Source: Mesorhizobium sp. M2D.F.Ca.ET.226.01.1.1 (lineage in GTDB: Bacteria > Pseudomonadota > Alphaproteobacteria > Rhizobiales > Rhizobiaceae). Taken from it: a DNA stretch of 64,000 nt. The translations under genes were made by a program, and so were the position numbers. Positions 34,323 through 43,000 of this stretch are shown here, piece after piece. The stretch is taken from assembly GCF_004022705.2 (NCBI RefSeq), contig NZ_RZOY02000016.1:1-64000 (forward strand), written 5' to 3'. The notes beneath the pieces are model-generated. The model was given only the letters and a program-made list of their open reading frames with translations, ran no database searches and was not told the DNA's origin. Position 1 is the first letter of the stretch, and each line of letters begins with the position of its first letter.

Positions 34323-36260
34323 ATGACCACGACAGAAACCACCATCCCGCTCGGCAAGCTGGTGCCGAGCAAATCCAACGTACGGCGCATCACAGACAAG
34401 GGCGACCGGGCAGCGCTGGCCGCCAGCATCGAGCATCACGGCCTCATCCAGAACCTCGTCGTCCGCAAGGCAGAGAAAGGAAACAAATACGAAGTGGTGG
34501 CCGGTGGCCGTCGTCTTGATGCCTTGACGCTATTGATGAAGGAGGGCCGCTCTATTGAGGCGGTGGCCGTCACCAAGGACTATCCGGTGCGGGTGGTGCT
34601 GAAAGGCGAAGGCAGCGACACCGAGATTTCCCTTGCCGAGAACGTACAGCGTGTCGGTATGCACCCCGTCGATGAAATCACCGCCTATCGTGAGTTGGCC
34701 GAGCAGGGCGCGGAGGTCGAGAACATCGCCGCCCGGTTCGGGCAGTCGGTGGTGACTGTGCGGCAGCGGCTTAAGCTGGCCAGCCTGTCGCCGCGCATCC
34801 TCGACGTGATGCGGGAGAACGAAATCACCCTTGAGCAGGCGCGGGCGCTTGCCATCAGCGACGACCACGAGGCGCAGGAGAAGGCTTGGTTCGAGCAGTC
34901 CAACTGGAACCGTGACCCGCGCAGCCTGCGGGCGTTCCTGACGCAGGCGCACGTGCGGGCGACCGACCGGTTGGCACGCTTTGTCGGGCTGGAGGCTTAT
35001 GAGCAGGCCGGGGGCGGGGTGCTGCGCGACCTGTTCGCGGAAGACGCCACCACATATCTGACCGACCGGCCTTTGCTGGTGCAACTGGCGAGCGGGCGAC
35101 TGGAGGTCGTTGCCGAGGAATTGCGGCAGCGCGGCTGGAAATGGGCCGAGGTCTCGCTGGAAAGCAATATCAGCTATGGCGGCGGCTTCGGACGCATCCA
35201 CATGCGCAATCGGACGCTTGAAGAGGCCGAGCAGGCGGAGCTTGATGCTTTAGATGCAGAGTTCGACGCGCTGGCCGAGCGGATTGACGGGTATGACGAG
35301 GGCGACCCGCAGCTTGAGGCAGACGAGCAGCGGCAGCAGGAGGTGTCTGCGCGCATCGACGCCATCCAGTCGGCCAGCCAGTCGTTCGACCCGCAGGAAG
35401 TGGCGGTGGCGGGCTGCCTTGTCGGCATCGGCTACGATGGCACGCTGGAGGTTGTTCAGGGGCTGGTCAAGCCGGAAGACCAGAAAGCGCTCGCTGCTTT
35501 GCGGGCACCTGACGGAGAGCAGGAAGAAGGTGATGAGGCCGAGAGTGACGAGGAAGCCGAGACCAAGGCGAGCGGCCTCTCCGCAAGTTTGGTGGAGGAA
35601 CTGACCGCTATCCGCACGGCGGCGATGCGCGTGGAGTTGGTGGCGCGCCCCGAGGTGGCGCTGGCGGCTATGCTGATGCCGCTCCTGAGCCGCACGTTCC
35701 ATACCTACGCGCTGCGTTCGGGAATGGATGCCGCCGTGGAAGTCCGGGGCGAGTGCCTGACCCTGTCGACCAGCATCAAGGAGCCGGATGCCTGCCGTGC
35801 CCTGTCGGGCTGGAACGACATCATCGAGGGCTGGAGCCATCATATCCCCGGTGAACCGGCAGACCTTTGGCCGTGGCTGTTGAAGCAGGAGATCGCTCGC
35901 CTGCTCGACCTGTTGGCGGTCGTGACTGCCGCGAACCTGAACGCGGTGACAGCCCGGTACAACGCCAGCCGCAGCAGGCTTGCCCAGGCGGACGGGATTG
36001 GCGAGGCGGTGGGACTGGACATGCAGCGGTGGTGGGAGCCCGGAGCGCCCTTTCTGGCGCGTTTGTCCAAGGCTGACATTGCCGACATCCTGCGCGAGGT
36101 CGGATGCGCCGAAACCGCCGCCAAAGCGGTCGAGCGCTCGCCCAAGGACGAGGCTGTAGCTCTGGCCGAAAAGGAACTGGCCGGGAAGGGTTGGCTGCCG
36201 ATGCCGTTGCGCGGGACGAGGAAGGCCGAACCGTCTGTCATGGCGGAGGCGGCTGAATAG
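34323..36260 (+). CDS. ParB/RepB/Spo0J-family protein, large plasmid/ICE type
   Basis: A 645-residue protein with ATG after AAGGAGCAAG. The N-terminal ParB domain has IPLGKLVPSKSNVRR, then GGRRLDALTLL and SLAENVQRVGMHPVDE. A helix-turn-helix segment follows (IAARFGQSVVTVRQRL, ITLEQARAL). An acidic patch lies near residues 395-415 (EEGDEAESDEEAE), and the C-terminal 230 residues are helical. Such long ParB-like proteins occur on plasmids and integrative elements without a paired ParA, as here. They may act in maintenance, transcription or DNA processing. Paired palindromes sit just upstream. Confidence 0.9.
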   Translation: MTTTETTIPLGKLVPSKSNVRRITDKGDRAALAASIEHHGLIQNLVVRKAEKGNKYEVVAGGRRLDALTLLMKEGRSIEAVAVTKDYPVRVVLKGEGSDTEISLAENVQRVGMHPVDEITAYRELAEQGAEVENIAARFGQSVVTVRQRLKLASLSPRILDVMRENEITLEQARALAISDDHEAQEKAWFEQSNWNRDPRSLRAFLTQAHVRATDRLARFVGLEAYEQAGGGVLRDLFAEDATTYLTDRPLLVQLASGRLEVVAEELRQRGWKWAEVSLESNISYGGGFGRIHMRNRTLEEAEQAELDALDAEFDALAERIDGYDEGDPQLEADEQRQQEVSARIDAIQSASQSFDPQEVAVAGCLVGIGYDGTLEVVQGLVKPEDQKALAALRAPDGEQEEGDEAESDEEAETKASGLSASLVEELTAIRTAAMRVELVARPEVALAAMLMPLLSRTFHTYALRSGMDAAVEVRGECLTLSTSIKEPDACRALSGWNDIIEGWSHHIPGEPADLWPWLLKQEIARLLDLLAVVTAANLNAVTARYNASRSRLAQADGIGEAVGLDMQRWWEPGAPFLARLSKADIADILREVGCAETAAKAVERSPKDEAVALAEKELAGKGWLPMPLRGTRKAEPSVMAEAAE

Positions 36261-36279
36261 TCAGCCGTATCTTCGCAGG

Positions 36280-36311
36280 AAAGCCCGGTGCCGGTGACGG
36301 TGCCGGGCTTT
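36280..36311 (+). terminator. Terminator after parB
   Basis: AAAGCCCGG (36280-36288) pairs with CCGGGCTTT (36303-36311) twenty bases after the parB stop. A short T-containing tail follows. Confidence 0.75.
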
Positions 36312-36448
36312 GTTGCTTAGGGCGAGGGTCCCACACCCACCCTCGCGCTCCCGCCCGCCCACAAGAGGGCCCGGCCACCGAAGCGCCAGACTGCCTCCTG
36401 GCTCGGACGCTCAAGGTATTTCGTACGGCGTTCTCGCCATGTGTCCGT

Positions 36449-37081
36449 TTACCGATGGCTCCGATAGTAGGGGCGCACATAGGTCCCGTTCTTGCGGAAA
36501 TAGCCCCTGACATAGTTGGTTCTAGGCAACCCCGTGACGCAGCTGATGGCGCCGTACTGATTGGCAGAAACGCAACCTGACGAGCCAGAGCCCGTCGATG
36601 GCTTGTAGCTGGCAGGCGAAGTCTGAGCCGAGCTTTGCACGGATGCGGCAGCAACGCCTGTTTCGCCCGCGATATCCGCTGGCGATGTCCCACCTTTCGA
36701 AGGCGACATCGTGCCTAGGACAACGTCAGCGTTGTTGCCGAAGGCGACCTGCCCAGTTCGGCCATCGGACGTCGCAACGTAACCGGACCCACTCATGCCA
36801 TCGGCGGCTCGAGTAACCACCGCACGACCGAGTTTCCCGTTGGAACAGGTTACGGGGACCGAGATGGTAGGCGAGGTGTCGAGCGCGTTGTAGGTGCCGC
36901 TGCACTTGAGCGACCCATCGGCAGTGGCGACTTTGAATGTTCCGCCGGAGACAGCAGCCGTGGTCGTTCCGACCATCGACGTGCCGTCCGATAGCCGGAC
37001 CGCCGCAGGGAGGGTCATCGAACCACAGGCCGACAGCAATAACAGAGCGGCGGTCGCCCCCGCTAATCGAAGCCGCTTCAT
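36449..37081 (-). CDS. Lipoprotein, last gene of a seven-gene exported-protein operon
   Basis: A 210-residue protein from ATG 37081. The signal ends in a lipobox (LLLLSACGS), so it should be a lipoprotein. The middle is beta-rich and repetitive (VGTTTAAVSGGTFKV, SGSGYVATSDGRTGQVAFG). A C-terminal region carries two cysteines (SGCVSANQYGAISCVTG) and ends in aromatic/basic repeats (YVRGYFRKNGTYVRPYY). The start lies eight bases after the stop of the upstream gene. Function unknown. Confidence 0.75.
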   Translation of the reverse strand: MKRLRLAGATAALLLLSACGSMTLPAAVRLSDGTSMVGTTTAAVSGGTFKVATADGSLKCSGTYNALDTSPTISVPVTCSNGKLGRAVVTRAADGMSGSGYVATSDGRTGQVAFGNNADVVLGTMSPSKGGTSPADIAGETGVAAASVQSSAQTSPASYKPSTGSGSSGCVSANQYGAISCVTGLPRTNYVRGYFRKNGTYVRPYYRSHR

Positions 37082-37088
37082 AACCAGC

Positions 37089-37592
37089 TCAGGTCGGAGG
37101 AATTTCGGAGAGCTTGCAACTGTCAATCACCCGCTGCATAGCTGCTTTGGATCCGCGCGAGCTGAAGCTCGCGGAATCACGGTTTCCGGCAATGTCGTAG
37201 CCGACATTGACCTTGCCCTTCGTATTCTTGATTTCCTGAATCGCGGCCATCACTTCGGGTACGCGGCCAACGGCCACAATCCCGGCGTAGTTGTCGTTCC
37301 AAGCGCGGATCGACGCGTCGAGTTTCAATGGAGCAGGACTGTTACCCTGCAGGTAGAGGGTCGCCGGGCCTTCCGTGACCGCGTCGAACTCCTTCTTGCG
37401 CATGATGTAGGCAACGAACAGCACGTCTTTGCTGTCACATTGGACAACGAGAGATTCCCGGTCATTACCTTCGGTGGCGAGCACCTTGGTGACGCCAAAC
37501 ACGTCAGGACCTTCAGTGTTAGCCTGCCAGGCCAGCGACGGCTCAACACTGATCGCCAAGACAAGAGATGCGAGCAAGACTGTTTTGAACAT
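37089..37592 (-). CDS. Exported hypothetical protein of the seven-gene operon
   Basis: A 167-residue protein with signal peptide MFKTVLLASLVLAISVEPSLA. The mature part (VVQCDSKDVLFVAYIM, DASIRAWNDNY) has two cysteines that may form a disulfide. It is 122 bases after the upstream operon gene and eight bases before the lipoprotein gene. No family is recognised. Confidence 0.7.
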   Translation of the reverse strand: MFKTVLLASLVLAISVEPSLAWQANTEGPDVFGVTKVLATEGNDRESLVVQCDSKDVLFVAYIMRKKEFDAVTEGPATLYLQGNSPAPLKLDASIRAWNDNYAGIVAVGRVPEVMAAIQEIKNTKGKVNVGYDIAGNRDSASFSSRGSKAAMQRVIDSCKLSEIPPT

Positions 37593-37714
37593 CTGAAATC
37601 CCCAACCCGCGCAAATAGAAAGCAGAAACGCCAGGTGTTGTCGACCGGATGGAGAAGGATTTCTTATTGCTGCGCGGCAGTGCCCGCGACCAGAATGCGG
37701 ATAGAACTCTTATC

Positions 37715-38134
37715 TCAGTTTCCGGGTGGAGTTTGGCGTCCACAAATCGTAACGATCGCGGCACTTCCCCAGACTGCGCGAGGGACAAACGTAATCGAAT
37801 AGTCCCGACTGGTTGTCGTCGCACCGAACCAGAAGTAGGGCGATGCGCTTTTCCACTCCGGCAGGTCCATGGCTGGTGCCCGCTGCTCATCTGCCGCCGG
37901 CGTCGGAAATCCATCTGGCCCGATGGTGATCATGGAAATGCCGATGTAGCTGCCGGCTTTGAAGTGGCCGACGAACTCCACGGCGTCACCGATGTACCGA
38001 AAACATCCGTCGGTTCGGCCAAGCTTGAATTTCTGAATGGGTGCAGGCTGAGGTGGTTCGTCCTGAGCTTGCGCGGAGACTGACACCAGAATGGATGCTC
38101 CGATAGCTCGCACGAGCGTGCGTAACGAGGTCAT
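37715..38134 (-). CDS. Exported hypothetical protein of the seven-gene operon
   Basis: A 139-residue protein from ATG 38134 (MTSLRTLVRAIGASILVSVS), with a signal peptide ending AQA. The mature part includes GRTDGCFRYIGDAVEFVGHF and ends near IVTICG, giving two cysteines. It is predicted to be a small beta-rich periplasmic protein. Function unknown. Confidence 0.65.
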   Translation of the reverse strand: MTSLRTLVRAIGASILVSVSAQAQDEPPQPAPIQKFKLGRTDGCFRYIGDAVEFVGHFKAGSYIGISMITIGPDGFPTPAADEQRAPAMDLPEWKSASPYFWFGATTTSRDYSITFVPRAVWGSAAIVTICGRQTPPGN

Positions 38135-38203
38135 GTGGGCTCCTCGCTTTTCCAGACAGAGCATTGCGGCGATCGTCTTCACAGGGCCAACCGGATGGGG
38201 GCG

Positions 38204-38797
38204 TCAAACCTTGCAAATCTTGGTCTTTAGATACTGGACGGCCTCATTGAAGCTCTTTTCCTTCTGTTCCTTGTAACCATCTTGCTTCTCATCAAGGTCG
38301 ATAGGGCCGAATCGCATCAGCGTGCCTTTGGCGAAGTCCGCCTGCATGTGTTCGCATTCGTGATGAGAGCTGGTCAGGCATTGAATCGTGGCGCCTGCTA
38401 ACGCGATCGAGTCGGACTGTCCGCCGCTGACCAGCTTCGCGCCCGAGAGGCCCGATAGATCAATGCGCACCTGCCAGGTCCCGAACATCCTTGGGTCCAT
38501 CTTGTCGACCACGCCATAGAGAAACGTGCAGTTGCCCTGATCGGTGACGCTAAAGGTTGCCATGTCACGGCTCTGTCCTTGGGCAGATCCATTCATGGTG
38601 AGGACGAGCGGTTTGTCCTGGCTAGCCACCACCCTGATTTCGACGTTGGAGTCCTTTCGGCTAGTTCCTTTCTGGAAGCCGCTGAAAATAAACATCGCAA
38701 TCTCCTCCGGCGACTTCCCGTCGAAAGGACTGCTTGAGCCCGAGCAGGCAGAAAGCAGGACACCGACAAGGGCGCTCGCGAGCAACTTCGTTTTCAT
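38204..38797 (-). CDS. Lipoprotein of the seven-gene operon
   Basis: A 197-residue protein from ATG 38797. The signal ends in LLSACSG, a lipobox. The mature domain (SPEEIAMFIFSGFQKG, NCTFLYGVVDKMDPRMFGTW) looks like a small globular sensor or chaperone-like fold. The C-terminus SFNEAVQYLKTKIC is helical. Function unknown. Confidence 0.7.
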   Translation of the reverse strand: MKTKLLASALVGVLLSACSGSSSPFDGKSPEEIAMFIFSGFQKGTSRKDSNVEIRVVASQDKPLVLTMNGSAQGQSRDMATFSVTDQGNCTFLYGVVDKMDPRMFGTWQVRIDLSGLSGAKLVSGGQSDSIALAGATIQCLTSSHHECEHMQADFAKGTLMRFGPIDLDEKQDGYKEQKEKSFNEAVQYLKTKICKV

Positions 38798-38832
38798 GAT
38801 GTTTCCCCGGGAAGTTGATTCAGCCATTGGGC

Positions 38833-39195
38833 TTACGGTTTGAAGACGATCTTGTGGCGCAGGAGATCGCTCGGCACGTACCATGAAGCCTGGATGTCGT
38901 AGCAGACAGCCGCGGAGCCTCTATTTGCCACGTCGCCCGGTAGGTCGATATCTCTGACGTGTTGGTACTTGCCTTCCTGCTTGAGCTCGTCGGTGGTGAA
39001 GCCACCGGCCTGAAAATAAGCGGTGAGCTTGGCATGGTCGACGGCGAGCCCTGCGCAGTTCTTTTCGGCATATTCAGTGATCGCTAAGGTGGCGGCCGCT
39101 TCGCCTAGTTTCGGCGGCTTAGCGCTGGCTGCGGTGATACTGGCAGCAATCGCCATGATCGCGAGCGGACTCACCCTGGAAAGAGTCTTTGTCAT
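38833..39195 (-). CDS. Exported hypothetical protein of the seven-gene operon
   Basis: A 120-residue protein from ATG 39195, with a signal peptide ending SAKA or near it. The mature part has EYAEKNCAGLAVDHAKL and AVCYDIQASWYV, two cysteines. It lies 35 bases from the downstream lipoprotein gene. Function unknown. Confidence 0.65.
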   Translation of the reverse strand: MTKTLSRVSPLAIMAIAASITAASAKPPKLGEAAATLAITEYAEKNCAGLAVDHAKLTAYFQAGGFTTDELKQEGKYQHVRDIDLPGDVANRGSAAVCYDIQASWYVPSDLLRHKIVFKP

Positions 39196-39221
39196 CGTGA
39201 GAAGCTCCACAGCGCCACGGT

Positions 39222-39731
39222 TCAGTTGTCGCACTTCCAGCCGCGGTACACGGTGCAGGCCTTGTAGGTGGCGTCGGAACTGCAGGCGGCGAAAATCGGC
39301 TCCGCCGCAGAGTGGGCCTTCATAAATTGGTTCAAGGTGGCATCCTTCACCACAAACTTGTCCTCACAATCGTGGGGGGTATCACCTCCGTCTCCGCCGA
39401 CAATGCACGTGAACTTCGCGTCCGTGCCCGAGATCATGATGTCGCCCTTGCCGTCAGGAAAGCTGTCGGTCAGGCCGGAGAAGGCGAAGACGTTTTTCGC
39501 CTTGGTGAAGTCATAAAGCCGCTGAAACGCGAGGTTGGGCCGGTTGATGCGATAGTGGCAAAGGTCGATCTGTTCGACCATGTCAACCGTGACGTCCAGC
39601 GGTGAAAGAAGGCCCGCGACGGCGTCGCGGACAATCCGACGGTTCTGCGGGTTGTCCGGGGGACCTGCGTGCGCGGTTACCGCGTTCGCGGCAATGCACG
39701 AGGCCAGTAAGGCTGCTTTTCTGATAGTCAT
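39222..39731 (-). CDS. Exported hypothetical protein of the seven-gene operon
   Basis: A 169-residue protein from ATG 39731, with signal peptide MTIRKAALLASCIAANAVTA followed by HAG. The mature part holds six or more cysteines (for example DLCHYRINRP, FTCIVGGDGG, PHDCEDKF, ACSSDATYKACTVYRGWKC). The paired C-terminal cysteines suggest disulfides. Function unknown. Confidence 0.7.
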   Translation of the reverse strand: MTIRKAALLASCIAANAVTAHAGPPDNPQNRRIVRDAVAGLLSPLDVTVDMVEQIDLCHYRINRPNLAFQRLYDFTKAKNVFAFSGLTDSFPDGKGDIMISGTDAKFTCIVGGDGGDTPHDCEDKFVVKDATLNQFMKAHSAAEPIFAACSSDATYKACTVYRGWKCDN

Positions 39732-39777
39732 GAAGTTTCTCCGGAGGAACGAACAAAACGCTTGCCAGCCGGTGAGG

Positions 39778-40017
39778 CTAGGCTTTGCGGGACGGCAGGA
39801 GCGCGCGGACAATGCCGAAGAGCACTACGCCCCCGACAAGGCCGATCGCGCCACAGGTCATAAGGTGGGTCATCAGCTCGCTGCGGAAGGGCGCATCCAT
39901 GGGACTGGCGCTGAACAGGACCTCGAGCGGAATCTGAAAGCCGATATGGGACGGCCGGGTTGCATAACCTACGAGAAGGCCAAGGATCAGGCCGGCGGGG
40001 ATGAGCAGAATCGGCAT
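39778..40017 (-). CDS. Small membrane protein, first gene of the seven-gene operon
   Basis: A 79-residue protein with two hydrophobic helices (LLIPAGLILGLLVGYAT and GAIGLVGGVVLFGIVRALL) around a 25-residue loop, ending in basic RKA. It is probably an inner-membrane hairpin. It is first in the run of seven minus-strand genes spaced 8 to 122 bases apart. Function unknown. Confidence 0.65.
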   Translation of the reverse strand: MPILLIPAGLILGLLVGYATRPSHIGFQIPLEVLFSASPMDAPFRSELMTHLMTCGAIGLVGGVVLFGIVRALLPSRKA

Positions 40018-40221
40018 TGATGCTCCGATGATGGGCTTGTGGCGTCCAGTGATGGGGCGAGGGAATGGCTAACGCGAACAGGGGTGCCGGCACTTGTTGC
40101 TGAGCCGGGAACGATCAGTTCGCATCATGGGAGAGACCGTCGAGAATGATTTGGGAAAGGCACGAAGGGGCGGGCTGGCCGCCTGCCTTGCCATCCCCAC
40201 GGGGAGCATTCCTATCAAAAC

Positions 40222-40342
40222 TCACGACATTTGCGCACGCCTCCCACAGCGCGCGCTAGGAGCTTTTCTGCTCAAGTTTTGCGCAAAGTAACTGTCAGTT
40301 AAGCCCAAAAAGAGGCAAAAACGGCTCTTGCAAATGTCGTGA
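40222..40342. promoter_or_regulatory. Recombinase control/res-like region with inverted repeats
   Basis: TCACGACATTTGC (40222-40234) and its exact complement (40330-40342) bracket 95 bases just before a serine recombinase gene. Inside are two palindromes, TTTGCGCAAA (40278-40287) and TAACTG-T-CAGTTA (40289-40301). This resembles a multi-subsite resolvase or invertase region that also controls the gene. Confidence 0.65.
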
Positions 40343-40371
40343 CATATGAAGCAACAGGGAGGCGCATGTGA

Positions 40372-40929
40372 ATGAGATATGGATATGCGCGGGTCTCGAC
40401 TGAAGCTCAGGACTTGACAGCACAGGTGGGGCGGCTCCGGGCCGCGGGCTGTGAACGGATCTTCTTTGAAAAAAAGAGCGGCAAGGATGCGAACCGGCCT
40501 CAACTCAGACGGCTCTTGAGGGGGCTAAAGCCGGGGGACGTGGTTTACGCCGTGGTAAGCGACCGCGTCGCGCGGGATCCGTTCGATCTGCTGAGTATCA
40601 TGCGGACCGTCACGGCAGCAGGCGCCGCTCTGAGACTGCTGGACGAACCGTTCATCGACACGACCTCGGAAATGTCCGATCTTGTGCTGTTCCTGGTCGG
40701 ATGGGCGGCGAAGTGGCAGCGGCGCAGGATTCTGGAGAACACGGCGAGCGGCCGCGCCCGCGCTATGGCGATGGGGGTCAAATTTGGCCGCAAACCGAAA
40801 CTGTCCATGCAGCAACGTGTCGAAGCGCTGTCACGGCTGGCAGCCGGGGAGGCGAAAAGCGCAGTGGCCAGCTCGTTCAAGGTTAGCGGCAGCACGATTT
40901 CCCGACTGCAGTCGCAACATCTAAGATGA
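40372..40929 (+). CDS. Serine recombinase (resolvase/invertase family)
   Basis: A 185-residue protein. The catalytic N-terminus has YARVSTEAQDLTAQ with the nucleophilic serine, then FFEKKSGKDANRPQL, GDVVYAVVSDRVARD and LLDEPFIDTTSEM. The E helix leads into GRKPKLSMQQRVEAL and a C-terminal helix-turn-helix (SAVASSFKVSGSTISRL). The full resolvase layout is present, and an IR-flanked region lies upstream. It may resolve dimers or invert or excise a segment of the island. Confidence 0.92.
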   Translation: MRYGYARVSTEAQDLTAQVGRLRAAGCERIFFEKKSGKDANRPQLRRLLRGLKPGDVVYAVVSDRVARDPFDLLSIMRTVTAAGAALRLLDEPFIDTTSEMSDLVLFLVGWAAKWQRRRILENTASGRARAMAMGVKFGRKPKLSMQQRVEALSRLAAGEAKSAVASSFKVSGSTISRLQSQHLR

Positions 40930-41015
40930 ATTGAGAAGGCTGGCCACAACCCAAGGCCGCTTGAACGCGCGACCCATTTCATCCATTGTGTCTCACCCCT
41001 TAACATAGGTGAACG

Positions 41016-41219
41016 ATGAAGCGGACGGATAAGGCGAGGCCTTTCGTGCCAACCGAAATCCACGTCGGCACCGTGAAGGATGAGCAAGGCACTCTCGGTA
41101 TCCTGTCGATACGGACGACCGAAGGTATCCTGGATGTTGCTCTCGACGTTCATGCCGCGGATGCCATCGTGAACGCGATCGGCGCGATCCGGTCGAAACT
41201 GGCGCTTGCCGATAGCTAA
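41016..41219 (+). CDS. Small hypothetical protein
   Basis: A 67-residue protein (MKRTDKARPFVPTEIHVG...) with a beta-rich centre (LGILSIRTTEGILDVALDV) and a helical C-terminus. ATG follows AACATAGGTGA. No family is recognised. Confidence 0.5.
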   Translation: MKRTDKARPFVPTEIHVGTVKDEQGTLGILSIRTTEGILDVALDVHAADAIVNAIGAIRSKLALADS

Positions 41220-41287
41220 AAGATGCCCCGCCGCAACCGGCAGGAGGTCTTTCTAGCCGATCGAAGTCGGCTTCGCTAACCTGAGGC

Positions 41288-41482
41288 CTAGCGATGACGT
41301 TCGGATGAACCCTTGCTGGGCCAGATCTGCTTGTCACCCTGCATCAGCCGGTAATTATCATTCAAGCTGGGGATGACCGTCCGTGCCTCTTTGGCTGAAT
41401 AGAAAGTCACGATGATACTGGCTGCGCCGCGTACGATGCGCTCAAGGCGATACGCTTCCCTGTATGGTCCATTTTCGTCCAT
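41288..41482 (-). CDS. Small hypothetical protein
   Basis: A 64-residue protein (MDENGPYREAYRLERIVRG...). The segment AASIIVTFYSAKEARTVI looks like a beta-helix unit. A good GGGGGGACG ribosome-site-like run precedes it. Function unknown. Confidence 0.4.
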   Translation of the reverse strand: MDENGPYREAYRLERIVRGAASIIVTFYSAKEARTVIPSLNDNYRLMQGDKQIWPSKGSSERHR

Positions 41483-41734
41483 GGAACGTCCCCCCGAATG
41501 GGGCCATTAGCAAAGGATCATGAACCTTTCGTGAGGGTGGAAATCTTTAGCTGAGCCACCTACGCGGATGGTTGCTTCGGCGAGATTCCCGAGTATCCTG
41601 CCGGTGCGCATGTGAGCATAAGGTGGCGCCTGGCGCGATGATTGTTGATTGGCCACCACACGAAAAACCAGCATCGGCCTGGCGACCGAAAATGCTGAGG
41701 TAAGAGACCGCCATTCCCATAAGGAAACATCGTC

Positions 41735-42028
41735 ATGGATTCCCATGCCGTTATTGCGTCGCTGCCTGTCACCGGGACCGACCGTACAGTGCTTATCGAT
41801 GCCGCTAACGCCGCTTTTGAAAGGATCATCGAGCGGATGGAGCCGGCCAATGAGGAACTGACTCGAAGCTATTGGGATGCCGAGAGTTATATCGACAATG
41901 AAATCACCGCATCCATGCTGCCGATCTCATTGGACTACGCCGCGTACCTCGTTGATGTATTTCTAATGCCTCACGTCGCTCAACTGACGGGCGACGCAGA
42001 CAACGAGGCTGCCAAGTCTCGAACTTGA
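41735..42028 (+). CDS. Small hypothetical protein
   Basis: A 97-residue, mostly helical acidic protein (MDSHAVIASLPVTGTDRTVL...). It starts after AAGGAAACATC. Its last 49 bases overlap the 3' end of the convergent HEPN-like gene. Function unknown. Confidence 0.5.
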   Translation: MDSHAVIASLPVTGTDRTVLIDAANAAFERIIERMEPANEELTRSYWDAESYIDNEITASMLPISLDYAAYLVDVFLMPHVAQLTGDADNEAAKSRT

Positions 42029-42516
42029 ACCTCTTCGGCGGCAACTGGGTCTACCTGCTGCCTAGGGGATTTGGCGATCAATACCGTGACCTTTACCGCC
42101 ACCTCTTCAAGGGTGGCGGTAAGGCGGTTGATCTGCGAGGCCGTTGCGGACATTTCTGGCCCGTAACGGGTGACGAGGTATTCCCGGTTCTGGCTGAGGG
42201 ACTGGAGGTGTTTGGCTGTCTTCGCACGAAGGCGGAGCCCTGCCGCTGTGGTGTGCTCCGTCCGCGCCGACAAGTCGTGGTGCATCTTTCGGATCTGATT
42301 GGGATTGTGCCCGCGGTGGAGCAACAATGCGGTCAGGTAAAGTTCGATCGCGTGGATTGCCGATAGCCTGAACGGAGCTCGGGTGAGGGGTTTGCCGGCC
42401 CGGCCGAGGGGAAGGAGCTGGTGTGCCGCCTTTCGGTATTCCTCTGCCAGTTCGTGAATCTGCTGCGGAGACGCCAATTGGCCCGGATACTTGCCTTCTT
42501 CAATTGCCACTTCCAC
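41980..42516 (-). CDS. HEPN-like protein
   Basis: A 178-residue protein from GTG 42516. The central block RLSAIHAIELYLTALLLHRG, followed by KMHHDLSARTEHT and ending near NREYLVTRYGPEM, follows the pattern of HEPN domains. HEPN proteins are often RNases or antitoxin-controlled nucleases. The canonical R-x4-6-H motif is not obvious, so activity is uncertain. It starts six bases after the upstream 141-residue gene, which in turn follows an integrase gene. Confidence 0.5.
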   Translation of the reverse strand: MEVAIEEGKYPGQLASPQQIHELAEEYRKAAHQLLPLGRAGKPLTRAPFRLSAIHAIELYLTALLLHRGHNPNQIRKMHHDLSARTEHTTAAGLRLRAKTAKHLQSLSQNREYLVTRYGPEMSATASQINRLTATLEEVAVKVTVLIAKSPRQQVDPVAAEEVQVRDLAASLSASPVS

Positions 42517-42522
42517 GGTCCC

Positions 42523-42948
42523 CTACCGTCGTCGGTAATAAGCATTCCATGCCAGCCGGATGTCCGCAAATGTCCATTCTCGCCGCCGGCCGTAGGCGGG
42601 ACTTTGCCGGGTCGCACATTGGTTGAGGCCGGTTTGCCTTTGAAACTTCATGAACCAGGCCGTGGATTTGGGCTTGCGACTTGCCGCGGATTGAACCCGG
42701 CGGATGACGCCGCTGTCAGCCCAATGTTCATGCGGATTGGCAAGAGAAGCAGGATCGGCGAGGTACCTGCGAAGCGTTTGCAGCGTGACGTCTTCCGGTG
42801 CTTGAAGTAGGTCGGCGCGAAGTTCCTGGACTGCGAGCGCTGCTCCTTGCTTAGCGGCCTCCGTCAGCATGTCGCGCAATTGGATGCTGGTCAGCACCAG
42901 CGCCTGCATCGCTTCCATAAACTGATCTTTCTGTGGTGGATTGTGCAC
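42523..42948 (-). CDS. Hypothetical protein between integrase and HEPN-like genes
   Basis: A 141-residue protein (MHNPPQKDQFMEAMQAL...). The N-terminal half is helical (SIQLRDMLTEAAKQGAAL). The C-terminal half is basic and tryptophan-rich (STAWFMKFQRQTG, RREWTFADIRLAWNAYY), which could contact DNA. Its place after the integrase gene would suit a directionality factor, but this is only positional. Confidence 0.5.
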   Translation of the reverse strand: MHNPPQKDQFMEAMQALVLTSIQLRDMLTEAAKQGAALAVQELRADLLQAPEDVTLQTLRRYLADPASLANPHEHWADSGVIRRVQSAASRKPKSTAWFMKFQRQTGLNQCATRQSPAYGRRREWTFADIRLAWNAYYRRR

Positions 42949-43000
42949 CGAGACATCGGCGCCCCATCATTGCGCCACAGCCCAAAAATGACGTCAAGGC

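Noticed and set aside
41507..41746. Minus-strand 79-codon frame
   Set aside because: It overlaps the start of the divergent 97-residue gene, with no family signature or clear ribosome site.
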